Shown one piece after another: positions 46,201 to 59,205 of a stretch of 64,000 nt of DNA. Both the position numbers and the translations under genes were made by a program. The stretch lies in the NCBI GenBank assembly GCA_034509735.1, contig JACGWO010000001.1, positions 28,027,966 to 28,091,965 on the forward strand. The letters run 5' to 3'. The DNA comes from Sesamum alatum. Lineage: Eukaryota; Streptophyta; Magnoliopsida; Lamiales; Pedaliaceae. The notes beneath the pieces were generated by a model. The model was not told the DNA's origin. It saw only the letters and a list, made by a program, of their open reading frames with translations, and searched no databases. The stretch's first letter is position 1, and every line of letters starts with the position of its first letter.

Positions 46201-46753
46201 GATGAAGCAAGCCAAGTGAATGAAGCTGAAAATATCCCACAAAAACTTAGGGTATAATTTGTATTCTTGTTCTTCTTTGTGTTGAATGATAGTATGTTAA
46301 TTGTTGGAAAACCTTCTGTCAGCTTAGAAGAAAAGAAAAAGAGCATGTGCAAGAAGGAGTTGATGTGGTTATGCATAGAAGAACAAGAAGTGTAAGCGAT
46401 CTTGGTTTTTTATTTTTATATGCTTTTTAGTTCAATTGTATATTAATTAATTTAAGCTTGTGTAGGGATATATCCCACCAACCTCTGCTTTCAAGTTACC
46501 TCCAAAAGCTACAACAACAGCCCCAACAATGTTTGAACAATTCAAACAATGCCAAAAAGGGATCAAGATCAGAGAGCCAGCTCCTTATGTAGACGGTGAA
46601 AGGCCACCTCAAGAACAAGCAAGTTCAGGATCAACACCATCCATAGTGAAGGGAGGAAAAAGATTCATCACATTGTCCAATCTAAGTCAAGTTGTGAGTC
46701 AAGGCAAGCAAAAGAAGGATAAGAACAAGGATAAAGCGAAGAAAAAAATGTGA
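43224..46753 (+). pseudogene. mudrA: mudrA-like transposase, five exons, two lesions
   Basis: Exons with GT-AG borders fit at 43224-43278, 43690-46069, 46150-46251, 46323-46391 and 46466-46753; phases agree at each join. The protein starts MVVMRDPALIDD, then the N-terminal Mutator region (TMCVHYGGKLNESEYVGG), an acidic linker, the DNA-binding region from about 44250 (FALGMIFSNKTELRHAI ... HTCNITFHVKNMKSTW), the MULE transposase core (VICVDGCHLKGAFGGVLLY, NFMSDKQKGLVGAL, HRFCVRHLHSNF), a SWIM zinc finger (CGCRKWDLSGIPCKHAI) and a CCHC knuckle (CGKCGAQGHNARTC). Lesions: a frameshift between about 44238 and 44255, and TGA at 44630-44632. The last exon is basic and ends TGA at 46751-46753. It would cut and insert MULE ends. 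Confidence 0.92.
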
Positions 46754-46779
46754 AGAGGGTGAGGGTAATTTTTTGGTGC

Positions 46780-46925
46780 TGTTTTGCTGAAAATACAGTG
46801 AAGGAAATTGTATTTGCTGCTGAAACAGTGTATTTTGCTGCCGAAACTATGCATTTTGGCTATATTTTGCTGAAAAAACGTGTTTTGCTGCTGAAAATAG
46901 TGCATTTTGACTGTATTTTGGTTGG
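46780..46925 (+). repeat. Short direct repeats in MULE 3' region
   Basis: Four to five degenerate copies of a TTTTGCTGCTGAAA phrase with 'AGTGCATTTTG', spaced about 25-45 bp, follow directly after the transposase stop codon. They lie in the presumed 3' untranslated region. Confidence 0.65.
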
Positions 46926-47440
46926 TTGGTTAATGGAGAACATGTATGTATTTTTTCAGCAATGGGAAAAGTGCATTTTGCCTAAAAATTATTCCTTTTT
47001 TTTTATGTATTCTTGAATATTATTTTTGGTTGAATGTATGCATTTTCTTCTTTTGTTGGCTGAAAATAAAGAGCCTCTTTTGTTGCCTTTTTCTTGTTCT
47101 TTTGTTGGCTGAAAAAAATCAGGAGTATAAAAAATACAAATCTTTTTTTTTTCTGGCTGCTTGAAAGTGGTCCTTCCATGGAAGAAGACGTGTTGGAGCA
47201 GAGTTGGAAGGAGAGAAATGGTTTGTACAAGCATGAAAAGAAGAAAATATATTTTGTTGGCTAGGAAAAAGTGATTTGGAGGGAAAAAGACATTTCTTCC
47301 CTCCAAAATATGGCCAACTTGTCTTCCACCTCATGTTTTTAGCCACATAAGATTATAAATAAAAAAAAAATCGCGTCCAGGTGTACTGCCATGTCATTTT
47401 TCAGGCCAAAATTATAAATTCCAGCCACCGGAGGACTAAA
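46926..47440. other. MULE 3' non-coding region
   Basis: T-rich sequence between the short repeats and the right inverted repeat. The open frames on the minus strand here are low-complexity, rich in Phe and Lys, and show no domain. Confidence 0.6.
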
Positions 47441-50400
47441 ATTAATCAATTTTGAAAGTTACTGGAGTTAATAAAATATGGGCATAGTTATAGGACTAAA
47501 ACTAATATTAGGCATAGTTAGCGGACTAAAAAGATAATTTTCCCTTTTATTTATTTATGTGAAAGATTATTAAAATAAATAACCTATTATAACTTATATT
47601 CTTTTAATCATGTTTCATTAATCAAAAGAATATTTTTTTATATAAAAATTTAAAAAGATACTCATATTGTAGAAAAATAAATATGATTGAATAACATTTT
47701 ATCATTACAATCCCTTGAAACATAACAAAACATGCTCAATTCAAGTGTGAACTTTAAGTTACATTATAAAGAGAAGAAAATAAAATAAATAATTAATAAA
47801 TAAAATATAATAAAACAGGTTAATGTTAACCAAGAGAATAAAGCGCTACATTTTAACCTTACATAGTATGTGATATTTGCTTGTGGACCCAGAAAAAAGA
47901 GTCATTTCTCAATGTTAATTGCATAATTCGAACAAAATAAATAACTTAATATAATTGATATTCTATCAACCAATTATCATTAATCTTACATGTGCATTAG
48001 TATAGGCTAAATTATCTTTTTCGTTCTATAAAAAAGGAATTTTTTTCAATTCAGTCCCACGTTTTACGAAATTTTAAATCTGGTCCCATTTTTAGATGAA
48101 AAGTTGCCAACTTAGTCCGAAAGTCCATTCTTCGTCAAGTTTTAACGAAAGGATGGAGACCCCGTTAAATAGCTGTTAATGTTGGGAGGAAATTACACAC
48201 GTGATTTATCTACGCATTCCACCCCAAATCGAACATCAGCTCAGCCCCCCTCCCCCAATCCTAAAAATTTCTTCAACCATTCTCCCTTCGAAATCGCTTA
48301 TTATTACTAGTTTGATTTTAAGCAAAGTACAAGATTTCAAGTGAAAGAGAGTCAACATTGGTAGATTCCAAACGATGTTCTTGTGGCCTAGCCATCTGTT
48401 CGAGTTCAATAAATCTGCCAATTTTCACTATCTTCCCTACAAGGACATCCTCGTGAATCTGCCAATGTTCTTTATCTTCAATTGAGATCTTGTGCTTTTC
48501 TTGCAATCAAACTAGTAATAGCAAGCGATTTGAAAGAGAATGGTTGAAGAGATTTTTAGGGTTGTTTACATCGATCACCACCGTCTTTTGAATAATTACA
48601 CATACACCATCAAAAATATCAAAAATATATACCTAAATCGCCCTTATTTTTTAAAAAATTATATGTAACCCCCCAAAAAATATCAATATTATTACAAATA
48701 CTCCTATTCTTTTGCTATTAGCAATTATTTGTATAAACAAACCCTGAATTAGGGGGTCTATAACTATTCATCTAATTTATTATTGAAAAGAGTATGATAA
48801 TAAAGATACAAATATCTTCTCACAGTAGGAATAAACATTCAAAACATTCTCACCCTTTTCACAATGGAAACAAATACATTCTCACAGTAAGAATAAAAAT
48901 TCGAAAGATTCTCACCCTTTTCACAATGGGATACACATCAGAGATAATATAGATTTGCATAATTATTACAATAATTAATAAATGTTAAAAATTAAAAGGT
49001 ATTTTATTTTATTTCATATTGATTTACTCCAATAAAATATTATTAAATTTAGTTAGTAAATACGAATAGCAAATTTTTGTTTTAAGGACTTAGTGATATA
49101 TATACATCTAAAACTATGTTTTGCACGTGGAATACTTTCTCTCATTTCTTTTTTTTGGCAAACACATATTAAATTAATATCTTTATTCATTATATTTAAA
49201 ATATTAGTTACCATATTCTAAACTATAATCAGAAATTAAAGTTAAGAATTTTTTTAATAGAAAGTAACTGAAAAAACAAAAAAGATTTGAACAATAGTTT
49301 TGAAAATTTTGCGAAACTGCAATAGTAAATGAATGCGCTCATAAACTGTCCCTAGTTATAATACCTTGAAACTTAATAAATAACTAAGTAACACCCTCAA
49401 GTCAAGTGCGAACTTTAAGTTATATTATATATTAAAATAAAATAGAATAAAAAATAAAATAATAATTAATAAATCAAAATAAATAAAATGTATTAATTTT
49501 ACCAAAAGAGAGTAATAGCTACATTTTAACACTACATCTTATAGAGAATATAAATAAATAAAAAACTTATTATAATAATGATATTTATGTTAACCATTTA
49601 TCATCAATCTTACATGGTATTTAAAAAATAGGTTTTTTTTTTATAGGAAATTAAAAACGATGCTCATTTCGTAGAAAAATAAATATAGTTAAGATAATTT
49701 TTCACCAAAGGAAGTTATTATAATCGTCTCAAACTTAATAGATAACTAGTTAACAAAACACACTCATTCATATTACTTTGTCTAAATGAAAGAGAAGAAA
49801 AATAAAATAAATCATAAATAAATCAAAATTAAAAAAATGCATTAATTTTAACCAAAAGAGACCAAGAGCTACAGTTTAATTCTACATTTTATTAATTATA
49901 AAATGTGATATTTCAATGTGAGCCTAGAAAAAGAGAGCTTTTTCTTAATGTTACTTGCCTAATTTAAATTCTTTTTTTCATTTAATTATATGAAAGATTA
50001 ATCAAATACACACTTATGATGTTTAAGTTACATTTCTTTATTTAAAAGAAAAAGAAAAAAAATAAAATAAATAATTAATAGATCACAACCAATTAAATGT
50101 ATTAATATTAACCAAAAGAGAGTAAGAGCTACATTTTAACCCCACATTTTAATAGTATGTGATACTTCAATATGGGCAAAGATCTGCATAATTTAATTTC
50201 TTTTTTTATTTAATTACAGGAAAGATTATTAAAGAAAATAACCTATTATTACTTATATTCATTTAATCAAGTTTCATTAATATAAAAGAATAGTTTTTTA
50301 TATAAAAAATTTAAAAAGATAGTCATATTGTAGAAAAATAAATATGATTAAGTAACATTTTATCATTACAATCCCCTTAAACATAATAAAACACGCTCAA

Positions 50401-51804
50401 TTCAAGTGCGAACTTTAAGTTACATTGTAAAGAGAAGAAAATAAAATATATAATTAATAAACTAAAAATAATAAAACAGATTAATTTTAACCAATAGGGT
50501 AGGAGCTACATTTTAACCTTACATAATATGTGATATTTGCATGTGGACCTAGAAAAAAGAGTTATATCGCAATGATAATTGCATAATTCAAACAAAATAA
50601 ATAACTTAATATAATTGATATTCTATCAACCAATTATCAATAATCTTACATGTGCATTAGTATAGGCTAAATTACCTTTTTTCGTTCCATAAAGAATGAA
50701 TTTTTTTAATTTAGTTTCACGCTTTACGAAATTTTAAATCTGGTCCCATTTTTAGATAAAAAGTTGCCAACTTAGTCCCGAAGCCCATTTTTGGTCAAGT
50801 TTTAACGAAAGGAGGAAAACCCCGTTAAATGGTTTTTAACGTTGGGGGGAAATTACACACGTGATTCTCACGTTATTTATCTACTCATTCCACCCCAATC
50901 GAACATCAGCTCACCCCCCCCCCCCCCCCAAAAAAAAAAAAAATCCTAAAAATCTCTTCAGCCATTTTCTCTTCCAAATCGCTTATGATTACAGGTTTGA
51001 TTTTAAGAAAAATACAAGATTTCAAGTGAAGACAGTGAACATTGGCAGATTCTCAACGATGTCCTTGTGGCGTAACCATCTGTTCCAGTTGAGTACATCT
51101 CCTTATATTCACTATCTTCCCTACAAGCACATCCTCGTGAATCTAATCAATATTCATTACCTTCAACTGAAATCTTGTGCTTTTTTTTTAAATCAATCTA
51201 ATAATCGCAAACGATTTGGAAGAAAATGATTGAAGAGATTTTTAGGGTTGATTACATAGATCACCACCATCTTTTGAATAATTACACATACACCAACACA
51301 AATATCAAAATTAATTACCTCAACCACCCCTACTTTTTAAAAAAATTCACATAACCCTCCAAAAAATATCAATAATATTACACAACTACTCCTATTCTTT
51401 GGCTATTAGGGATGATTTGTATAAACAAGCCCTAAATTAAGGGGTCTATAATTATCCATCTAATTTATTATTAAAAAGAGTATTATATAAGAATATGAAT
51501 ATCTTCTCACAATAAGAATAAACATTCAAAATATTCTCACCATTTTCACAGTAAAAACAAACACGTTCCCACAATAAGAATAAACATTCAAAAGATTCTC
51601 ACCCTTTTCACAACGGGATACACATGAGATATAGTATAGATTTGCATAATTATTACAATAATTAATAAATGTTAAAAATTAAAGTGTATTATATTTTTAT
51701 TTCACATTAATTTACTCCAATACAAAATTATTAAATTTAGTTAGTAAAGACGAATAGCAAATTCTGATTTTAAGGACTTAGTGATATATATACATCTAAA
51801 ACTA

Positions 51805-52949
51805 GGGTTATTTTTATTTTAGTCCTTGTATTTTTAATCAATTTTCAAAATCATCCAAATCTTTTTGTTGTTTTTCAATTTAGTCCATTTGGTGGAATTT
51901 TGGCCAATTTTTCCTCCAATTGAAGGGTGTTCTTGTACTTTCCTTTATATTTACAAAAAGAAAAAGAAATTTTGTGGGTTGTAAATATTATGGCATGGTA
52001 TATATTATGGTATTATCCTATACTAATATATGCACACTCAAATATGTGTGCATAATTATTTTAAACTTAAAAAACTAATTAATTATTATTTTAAAAAAAT
52101 ATATATTAATTAGATAAATAAAAATTGGTAGAAGAATATATAAAAGTTATGAAGAGTTATTGAAAAAATGAGAGAAAAAAAAAGAATGTGGAAATTGATA
52201 AAAATAGAGAATGAGAAATTGAGTAGAGAGAGCGAGAGTAAAATAAGAATTAAAAAAATAAATTAAAAAAAATTAAAAAATTTACATACCCAAAAAAAAA
52301 TTAAAAGGGTGGTTTTCAATTATATAAAGGTATAGATATTTTTCAGATTGATCGGCATATCTGAATAAACTGGCATAGTATATATTATGACATATCTTAT
52401 ATAGTTTTTATCGTTGCTTCATTGATGTTGTTGTTGGTTGAATCTGCAGAAGATATAATCAATGTATAAACAATAATTGGTTGGAAATGATACGTGGTTG
52501 ATTACCGATTTTTATGTAAAATAGTTTATATATATATATGGGTTGATTGCTATTGGATATTTGCAAACTTCTTACTGTATTTTCTTGCTTTTGTCAAATT
52601 TAATTAGTACATTTCTTTTCTAATTGTATAAATATATTATAAGGGGGTATGTTTGGCAAAAGGCCAAATTCTAACTATCAATAATGGCCTTTAAATGGTT
52701 AAATTCCAATGGTCATAATTTCCTAACCATCATAAGGAACTAAATTAAAACTGAGTTTGAAAATGGAGGGATGTTTTTGCAATTGTACATATTTTACCAA
52801 AACTTTTGGGGGCATTTTAGACAAAAATCATTTTTTGACCAAAAAATTGGTCAAAATTCAACTAGAAGGATGAAATTGAAAAATAACAAAAAGAATTGGA
52901 TCATTTTGAAAATCAATTAAAAGCACGGGGACCAAAATGAAAATAACCC
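51805..52949. mobile_element. Mutator-type MITE, 1145 bp
   Basis: The left end GGGTTATTTTTATTTTAGTC is mirrored by the right end (read outward GGGTTATTTTCATTTTGGTC), with similarity over at least 80 bp. Perfect 10-bp duplications TCTAAAACTA flank it (51795-51804 and 52950-52959). There is no coding capacity. Long inverted repeats and a 9-10-bp duplication indicate a non-autonomous Mutator-like element. Confidence 0.9.
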
Positions 52950-53017
52950 TCTAAAACTATGTTTTGCACGTTTGATACTTTCTCTCATTTCCTTTTTTTT
53001 TTGGCAAATATATATTA

Positions 53018-54055
53018 GGGCTAAATACACTTTGCACCCCTGAATTATGCATGTAGTCGCATTTAGGTCCATAAAGTATGAAAGGTAATAAAAAGGCCCC
53101 TCATGATATGGATTAATTTTTTTATGATAAAAATGTCCTTATTGTTTCCACCCCTAAAACATGTTTATTTCAATCATTCCCCTAAAACATAGTTTGAATT
53201 ATTATAAAAATTATATATAACATAATACTATCCAAAATTTATTATTTTAATAATTAATATAGAATCTATATAAACTCTATAAATTTACAGTCCTTATATT
53301 TTTTTTACATAACTGTTTAAAAATTTACATAATTTTTGCTTGTATTGTTATATATATATGTTGAACTTTTTTTTAAAAATAAAATTATTGATACAATTTT
53401 AAAATATTACATCAAACAGAATGCACTATAAAATATGCAAATCCATAATATAATTAATCTATAATATTCTATAATATTTTGAGTAATGATATGACATAAT
53501 TTAATTATGCATACATATAAAAAAGTATGTTATATAACCCATAAATTTTATTCAGGTATATGTACGCATAATTAAATTATATCATATCATTACTCAAAAT
53601 ATTATATAATATTATAAATTAATTATATTATAGAGTTGCATATTTTATAGTGCATTATGTTCGATGTAATATTTTAAAATTGTATTAATAATTTTATTTT
53701 TTAAAAAAGTTCAACATATATATAACAATATAAGCAAAAATTATGTAAATTTTTAAACAGTTATGTAAAAAAAAATATATGGAATGTAAATTTATAGAGT
53801 AAATATAGATTCTATACTAATTATAAAAATAATAAATTTTGGATAGTATTTATATTAAATATAATTTTATAATAATTCAAATTATGTTTTAGGGGAATGA
53901 TTGAAATAAACATATTTTAGGGGTGGAAACAATAAGGACATTTTCGTCATAAAAAAATTAATCCATGTCATGAGGGCCTTTTTATTACCTTTCATACTTT
54001 AGGGGCCTAAATGCGACTACATGAATAATTCAGGGGTGCAAAGTGTATTTAACTC
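53018..54055. mobile_element. Foldback transposon, 1038 bp, about 500-bp arms
   Basis: The left arm starts GGGCTAAATACACTTTGCAC and the right arm read outward starts GAGTTAAATACACTTTGCAC. The two arms pair almost throughout, leaving a spacer of only about 40 bp near 53519-53558. Perfect 9-bp duplications TATATATTA flank it (53009-53017 and 54056-54064). There is no coding capacity. The duplication size points to Mutator-type mobilisation. Confidence 0.93.
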
Positions 54056-54220
54056 TATATATTAAATTGATATCTTTATTCATTATATTTAAAATATTAG
54101 TTACCATATTTTAAACTATATTCAGAAATTATAATTAAGAAATTTTTTTAATAGAAAGTAACTGAACAAAAAAGATTTGCACAAAAGTTTTGAAACTTTT
54201 GCGAAACTGCAATGGTAAAA

Positions 54221-56666
54221 GTTATATTATATATGTAAACAAAATAGAACAAAATAAAATAATAATTTATAAATCAAAATTAATAAAATGTATTAATTTT
54301 ACCAAAAAGAGAGTAAGAGCTATATTTTAACACTACATTTTATAGAGAATATAAATAAATAAAAAATTTATTATAATATTGATATTATGTTAAACCATTT
54401 ATCATCAATCTTACATGGTATTTAAAAAAAAATAGTGTTTTTAGTAAATTAAAAATGATGCTAATTTTGTAGAAAAATAAATATGGTTAAGATAATTTTT
54501 TTCACGAAGGAAGTTATTATAATCGTCTCAAACTTAATAGATAACTAGTTAACAAAACACACTCATTTATATTACTTTGTATAAATGATTGAGAAAAAAA
54601 TAAAAAAATAATAAATAAATCAAAATTAAAAAAATGTATTAATTTTAACCAAAAAATAGTAAGAGCTACAGTTTAATTCTACATTTTATTAATATGTGAT
54701 ATTTCAATTTGAGCCTAGAAAAAAGAGCTTTCTCTTAATGTTACTTGCCTAATTTAAATTGTTGTTGTCATTAAATTACATGAAAGATTAATGAGATACA
54801 CACTCATGATCTTTAAGTTACATTTCTTTACTTAAAAGAAAGAGAAGAAACATAAAATAAATAATTAATAAATCACAACCAATAAAATTCAAAAAGAATA
54901 GTCTTATCGTAGAAAAATAAATAACCTATTATAACTTATATTCTTTTAATCAAGTTTCATTAATCTAAAAGAATAGGTTTTTTATATAAAATTTTGAAAA
55001 GATAGTCATATTGTAGAAAAATAAATATGATTACGTAACATTTTATCATTACAATCCCCTGAAACATAACAAAACAAGCTTAATTCAAGTGCGAACTTTA
55101 AGTTACATTATAAAGAGAAGAAAATAAAAAAATAAATAAAAAATAAAAAATAAAACAGATTAATTTTAACTAAGAGAGTAAGAGCTACATCTTAACCTTA
55201 CATAGTATGTGATATTTGCATGTGGACCTAGAAAAAAGAGTTATTTTTTTCAATGTTAATTGCATAATTCAAACAAAATAAATAACTTAATATAATTAAT
55301 ATTCTATCAACCAATTATCATTAATATTACATGTGCATTAATATAGGCTAAATTACCTTTTTCATCCCATAAAGAAGGAATTTTTTCAATTCAGTTCCAC
55401 GCTATACGGAATTTTAAATCTGGTCCCATTTTAAGATGAAAAGTTGTCAACTTAATCCCAAAGCCCAATTTTCGTCAAGTTTTAACGGAAGGACGGAGAC
55501 CCCGTTAAATGGTTGTTAACGTTCGGGAGAAATTACACACGTGATTCGCACGTGATTTATCTACTCATTCCACCCCAAATTGAACATCAGCTCACCCCCC
55601 AATCCTAAAAATCTCTTCAGCCATTCTTTCTTCCAAACTGTTTGCGATTACTTGTTTGATTTTAAGAAAAGTACAAGATTTCAAGTGAAGAGAGTGAACA
55701 TTGGTAGATTCCAAACGATGTCCTTGTGGCCCAGCCATCTATTCGAGTTTAGTACATCTGTTAATTTTCACTATCTTCTCTACAAGGACATCGTCGTGAA
55801 TCTACCAATGTTCACTATCTTCAATTGAGATCTTGTGCTTTTCTTGAAATCAAACTACTAATCAAAAGCGATTTGGAAGAGAATTATTGAAGAGATTTTT
55901 AGGGTTGTTTACATGGATCACCACCGTCTTTTGAATAATTACACATACACCACCAAAAATATCAAAATTATTTACCTAAACTACCCCTGCTTTTTAAAAT
56001 TTACACATAACCCCCCCCCCCAAAATATCAATATTATTACACAACTACTCTTATTCTTTGGTTTTTATGGATAATTTGTATAAACAAACCATAAATTAGG
56101 GGGTCTATAATTATCCATCTAATTTATTATTGAAAAGAGTATCATAATAAGGATACAAATATCTTCTCACAGTATAAATAAACATTCAAAAAATTCTCAC
56201 CCTTTGCACAATGGAAACAAACACGTTCCCACGGTACGATAAACATTCAAAAGATTCTCACCCTTTTCTGAATGGGATACACATGAGAGATAGTATAGAT
56301 TTCCATAATTATTACAATAATTAATAAATCTTAAAAATTAAAATGTATTTTATTTTATTTCACATTAATTCACTCCAATAAAAAATGATTAAATTTAGTT
56401 AGTAAATACGAATAGCAAATATTTTATTTTAAGGACTTAGTGATATATATACATCTAAAACTATGTTTTGCACGTGTGATACTTTCTCTCATTTCTTTTT
56501 TTTTTTTGGCAAATATATATTAAAATAATATCTTTATTCATTATATTTAAAATATTAGTTAGCATATTCTAAAATATAATCAAAAAAAAAAAGATTTGAA
56601 CAAAAGTTTTGAAAGTTTTTGCGAAATTGCAATAGTAAATGAATGCGCACATAATCAATGTCCCGA
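54221..56666. repeat. Array unit U7 (short form, with deletions)
   Basis: The unit is 2446 bp. It lacks the usual unit start and has lost about 160 bp between the second and third sub-repeats near 54890. Otherwise it follows the unit order, with the foldback left arm at 55350-55590 and the hairpin at 55610-55890. Confidence 0.85.
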
Positions 56667-59205
56667 GTTATAGTACCTTGAAACTTAATAAATGACTAAG
56701 TAACACACTCAATTTAAGTGCGAACTTTAAGTTATATTATATATTTGAATAAGATAGAAGAAAAATAAAATAATAATTAATAAAATATATTAATTTTACC
56801 TAAAGAGAGTAAGAGCTACATTTTAACACTACATTTTATAGAGAATACAAATAAATGAAAAACTTATTATAATATTGATATTATGTTAACCATTTATCAT
56901 CAATCTTACATGGTATTTAAAAAAATAGTTTTTTTTTATAGAAAATTAAAACGATGCTCATTTTGTAGAAAAATAAATATGGTTAAGATAGTAAGAGCTA
57001 AAGTTTAATTCTATATTTTATTAATATGTATTAATAATAACCAAAAGAGAGTAAGAGCTAAAGTTTAATTCTATATTTTATTAATATGTGATATTTCAAT
57101 GTGAGCCTAAAAAAAAAGAGCTTTTTCTTATTGTTACTTGCCTAATTTTCAATTAACATTTTCATTTAATTACATGAAAGATTAATCAAATACACACTCA
57201 TGATCTTTAAGTTATATTTCTTTAAAACAAAGAGAAGGAAAATAAAATAAATAATTAATAAATTACAACCAATAAAATGTATTAATTTTAACCAAAAGAG
57301 AGTAAGAGCTATATTTTAACCCTATATTTTAGGAGTATGTGATATTTCAATCTGGACAAAGATCTGCATAATTTAATTTCTTATTATTATTCAATTACAT
57401 GAAAGATTGTTAAAATAAATAGCCTATTATAACTTATATTCTTTTAATCAAGTTTCATTAATCTAAAAGAATAAATATTGTAGTCATTTTGTAGAAAAAT
57501 TTAAAAAGATAGTCATATTGTAGAAAAATAAATATGATTAAATAACATTTTATCATTACAATCCCCTGAAACATAACAAAACACGCTCAATTCAAGTGCG
57601 AACTTTAAATTACATTATAAAGAGAAGAAAATAAAATAATAATTAATAAATAAAAAATAATAAAACAAATTAGTATTAACCAAGAGAGTAAGAGCTACAT
57701 TTTAATCTTACATAGTATGTGATATTTCCATGTGGACCTAGAAAAAAGAGTTATTTCTCAATGTTAATTGCATAATTCAAACAAAATAAATAACTTAATA
57801 TAGTTTATATTCTATCAACCAATTATCATTAATCTTACATGTGCATTAGCATAGGCTGAATTGCCTTTTTCATCCCATAAAAAAGGAATTTTTCAATTCA
57901 GTCCCACGCTTTATGGAATTTTAAATCTGATTCCATTTTTAAATGAAAAGTTGCCAACTTAGTCCCAAGGCCCATTTTTCGTCAAGTTTTAACGGAAGGA
58001 CTCAGACCCCCGTTAAATGGTTGTTAACGTTGGGGAGAAATTACACACGAGATCCTTACGTGATTTATCTAATCATTCGACCCCAAATTGAACATCAACT
58101 CACCCCCCACCCCCAATCGTAAAAATCTTTACAGCCATTCTCTCTTTCAAATCGCTTGCGATTACTGGTTTGATTTTAAGAAAAGTACAAGAGTTCAAGT
58201 GAAAGAGAGTGAACATTGGCAAATTCCCAACGATGTCCTTGTGGCCCAACCATCTGTTCGAGTTGAGTATATCTGCCAATTTTCACCATCTTCCCTACAA
58301 GGACATCCTCGTGAATCTGCCAATATTCACTATCTTCAATTGAGATCTTGTACTTTTCTTGAAATCAAACTAGTAATCGCAAGCGATTTGGAAGAGAATT
58401 GTTGAAGAGATTTTTAGGGTTGTTTACATAGATCACCACCATCTTTTGAATAATTACACATACACCACAAAAAAATATAAAATTATTTACCTAAACAACC
58501 ACTGCTATTTAAAAAATTACACATAACCCCCCAAAAACTATCAATATTATTACACAACTACTCCTATTCTTTGACTATTAAGCATGTTTTGTATGCACAA
58601 ACCCTAAATAAGGGGTCTATAATTATACATCTAATTTATTATTGAAAAGAGTATCATAATAAGAATATAAATATCTTCACACACTAAGAATAAACATTCA
58701 AAAACATGTCACCCTTTTCACAATGGAAACGAACGTTCTCACAGTACGAATAAACATTCCAAAGATTCTCACCCTTTTCACAAGGGATACACATGAGAGA
58801 TAGTATAGATTTGCATAATTATTACAATAATGAATAAATGTTAAAAATTAAAATGTATTTTAATTTATTTCACATTAATTTACTCCAATAAGCAATTATT
58901 AAATATAGTTAGTAAATTTTGATTTTAAGCACTTATTGATATATATATACATCTAAAACTATGTTTTGCACGTGCAATACTTTCTCTCATTTCATTTTTT
59001 TTTTGTGGCAAATATATATTAAATTTATATCTTTATTCGTTATATTTAAAATATTAGTTACCATGTTCTAAAATATAATCAGAAATTTAAGAATTTCTTT
59101 TAATAGAAAGCAACTGAAAAAAAAAAAAAAAGATTTGAACAATAGTTTTGAAAATTTTGCCAAACTGCAATAGTAAATGAATGCGCACATAAATAATGTC
59201 CCTAG
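56667..59205. repeat. Array unit U8 (short form, rearranged)
   Basis: The unit is 2539 bp with a local rearrangement near 56990-57088 that removed the first-to-second sub-repeat interval and duplicated about 67 bp. Foldback left arm 57860-58095; hairpin 58130-58410. Confidence 0.85.
56990..57088. repeat. Direct duplication in U8
   Basis: The phrase AGTAAGAGCTAAAGTTTAAT with the following 'TCTATATTTTATTAATATGT' is present twice, separated by about 20 bp. Other units have one copy at this place. Confidence 0.85.

Larger units (their letters stand above)
42723..47544 (+). mobile_element. Mutator-like element (MULE), 4822 bp
   Basis: Terminal inverted repeats of about 90 bp are nearly identical (both start GGGAAAATTAT; one visible C/T difference at base 12, then AGTCCGCTAACTATGCC). 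Perfect 9-bp duplications TTTTATTTA flank it (42714-42722 and 47545-47553). The element carries one mudrA-like gene in five exons. All these are hallmarks of the Mutator superfamily, and the match between the ends and between the duplications suggests recent insertion. Confidence 0.97.
41886..49355. repeat. Array unit U5 (short form, split by MULE)
   Basis: The flanks of the Mutator-like element join into a unit of 2639 bp after removing the element and one 9-bp duplication. The foldback left arm is at 48010-48240 and the hairpin at 48280-48560. Confidence 0.87.
49356..54220. repeat. Array unit U6 (short form, two insertions)
   Basis: After removing the MITE and foldback element plus their duplications, about 2660 bp remain. 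The end of U6 is joined to U7 by a deletion that removed about 100 bp with the 'CCCTAGTTATAATACC' landmark, near 54218. The foldback left arm is at 50670-50920. Confidence 0.8.

Noticed and set aside
46689..47346. Phe/Lys-rich minus-strand frames in the MULE 3' region
   Set aside because: Low-complexity, overlapping and without domain.
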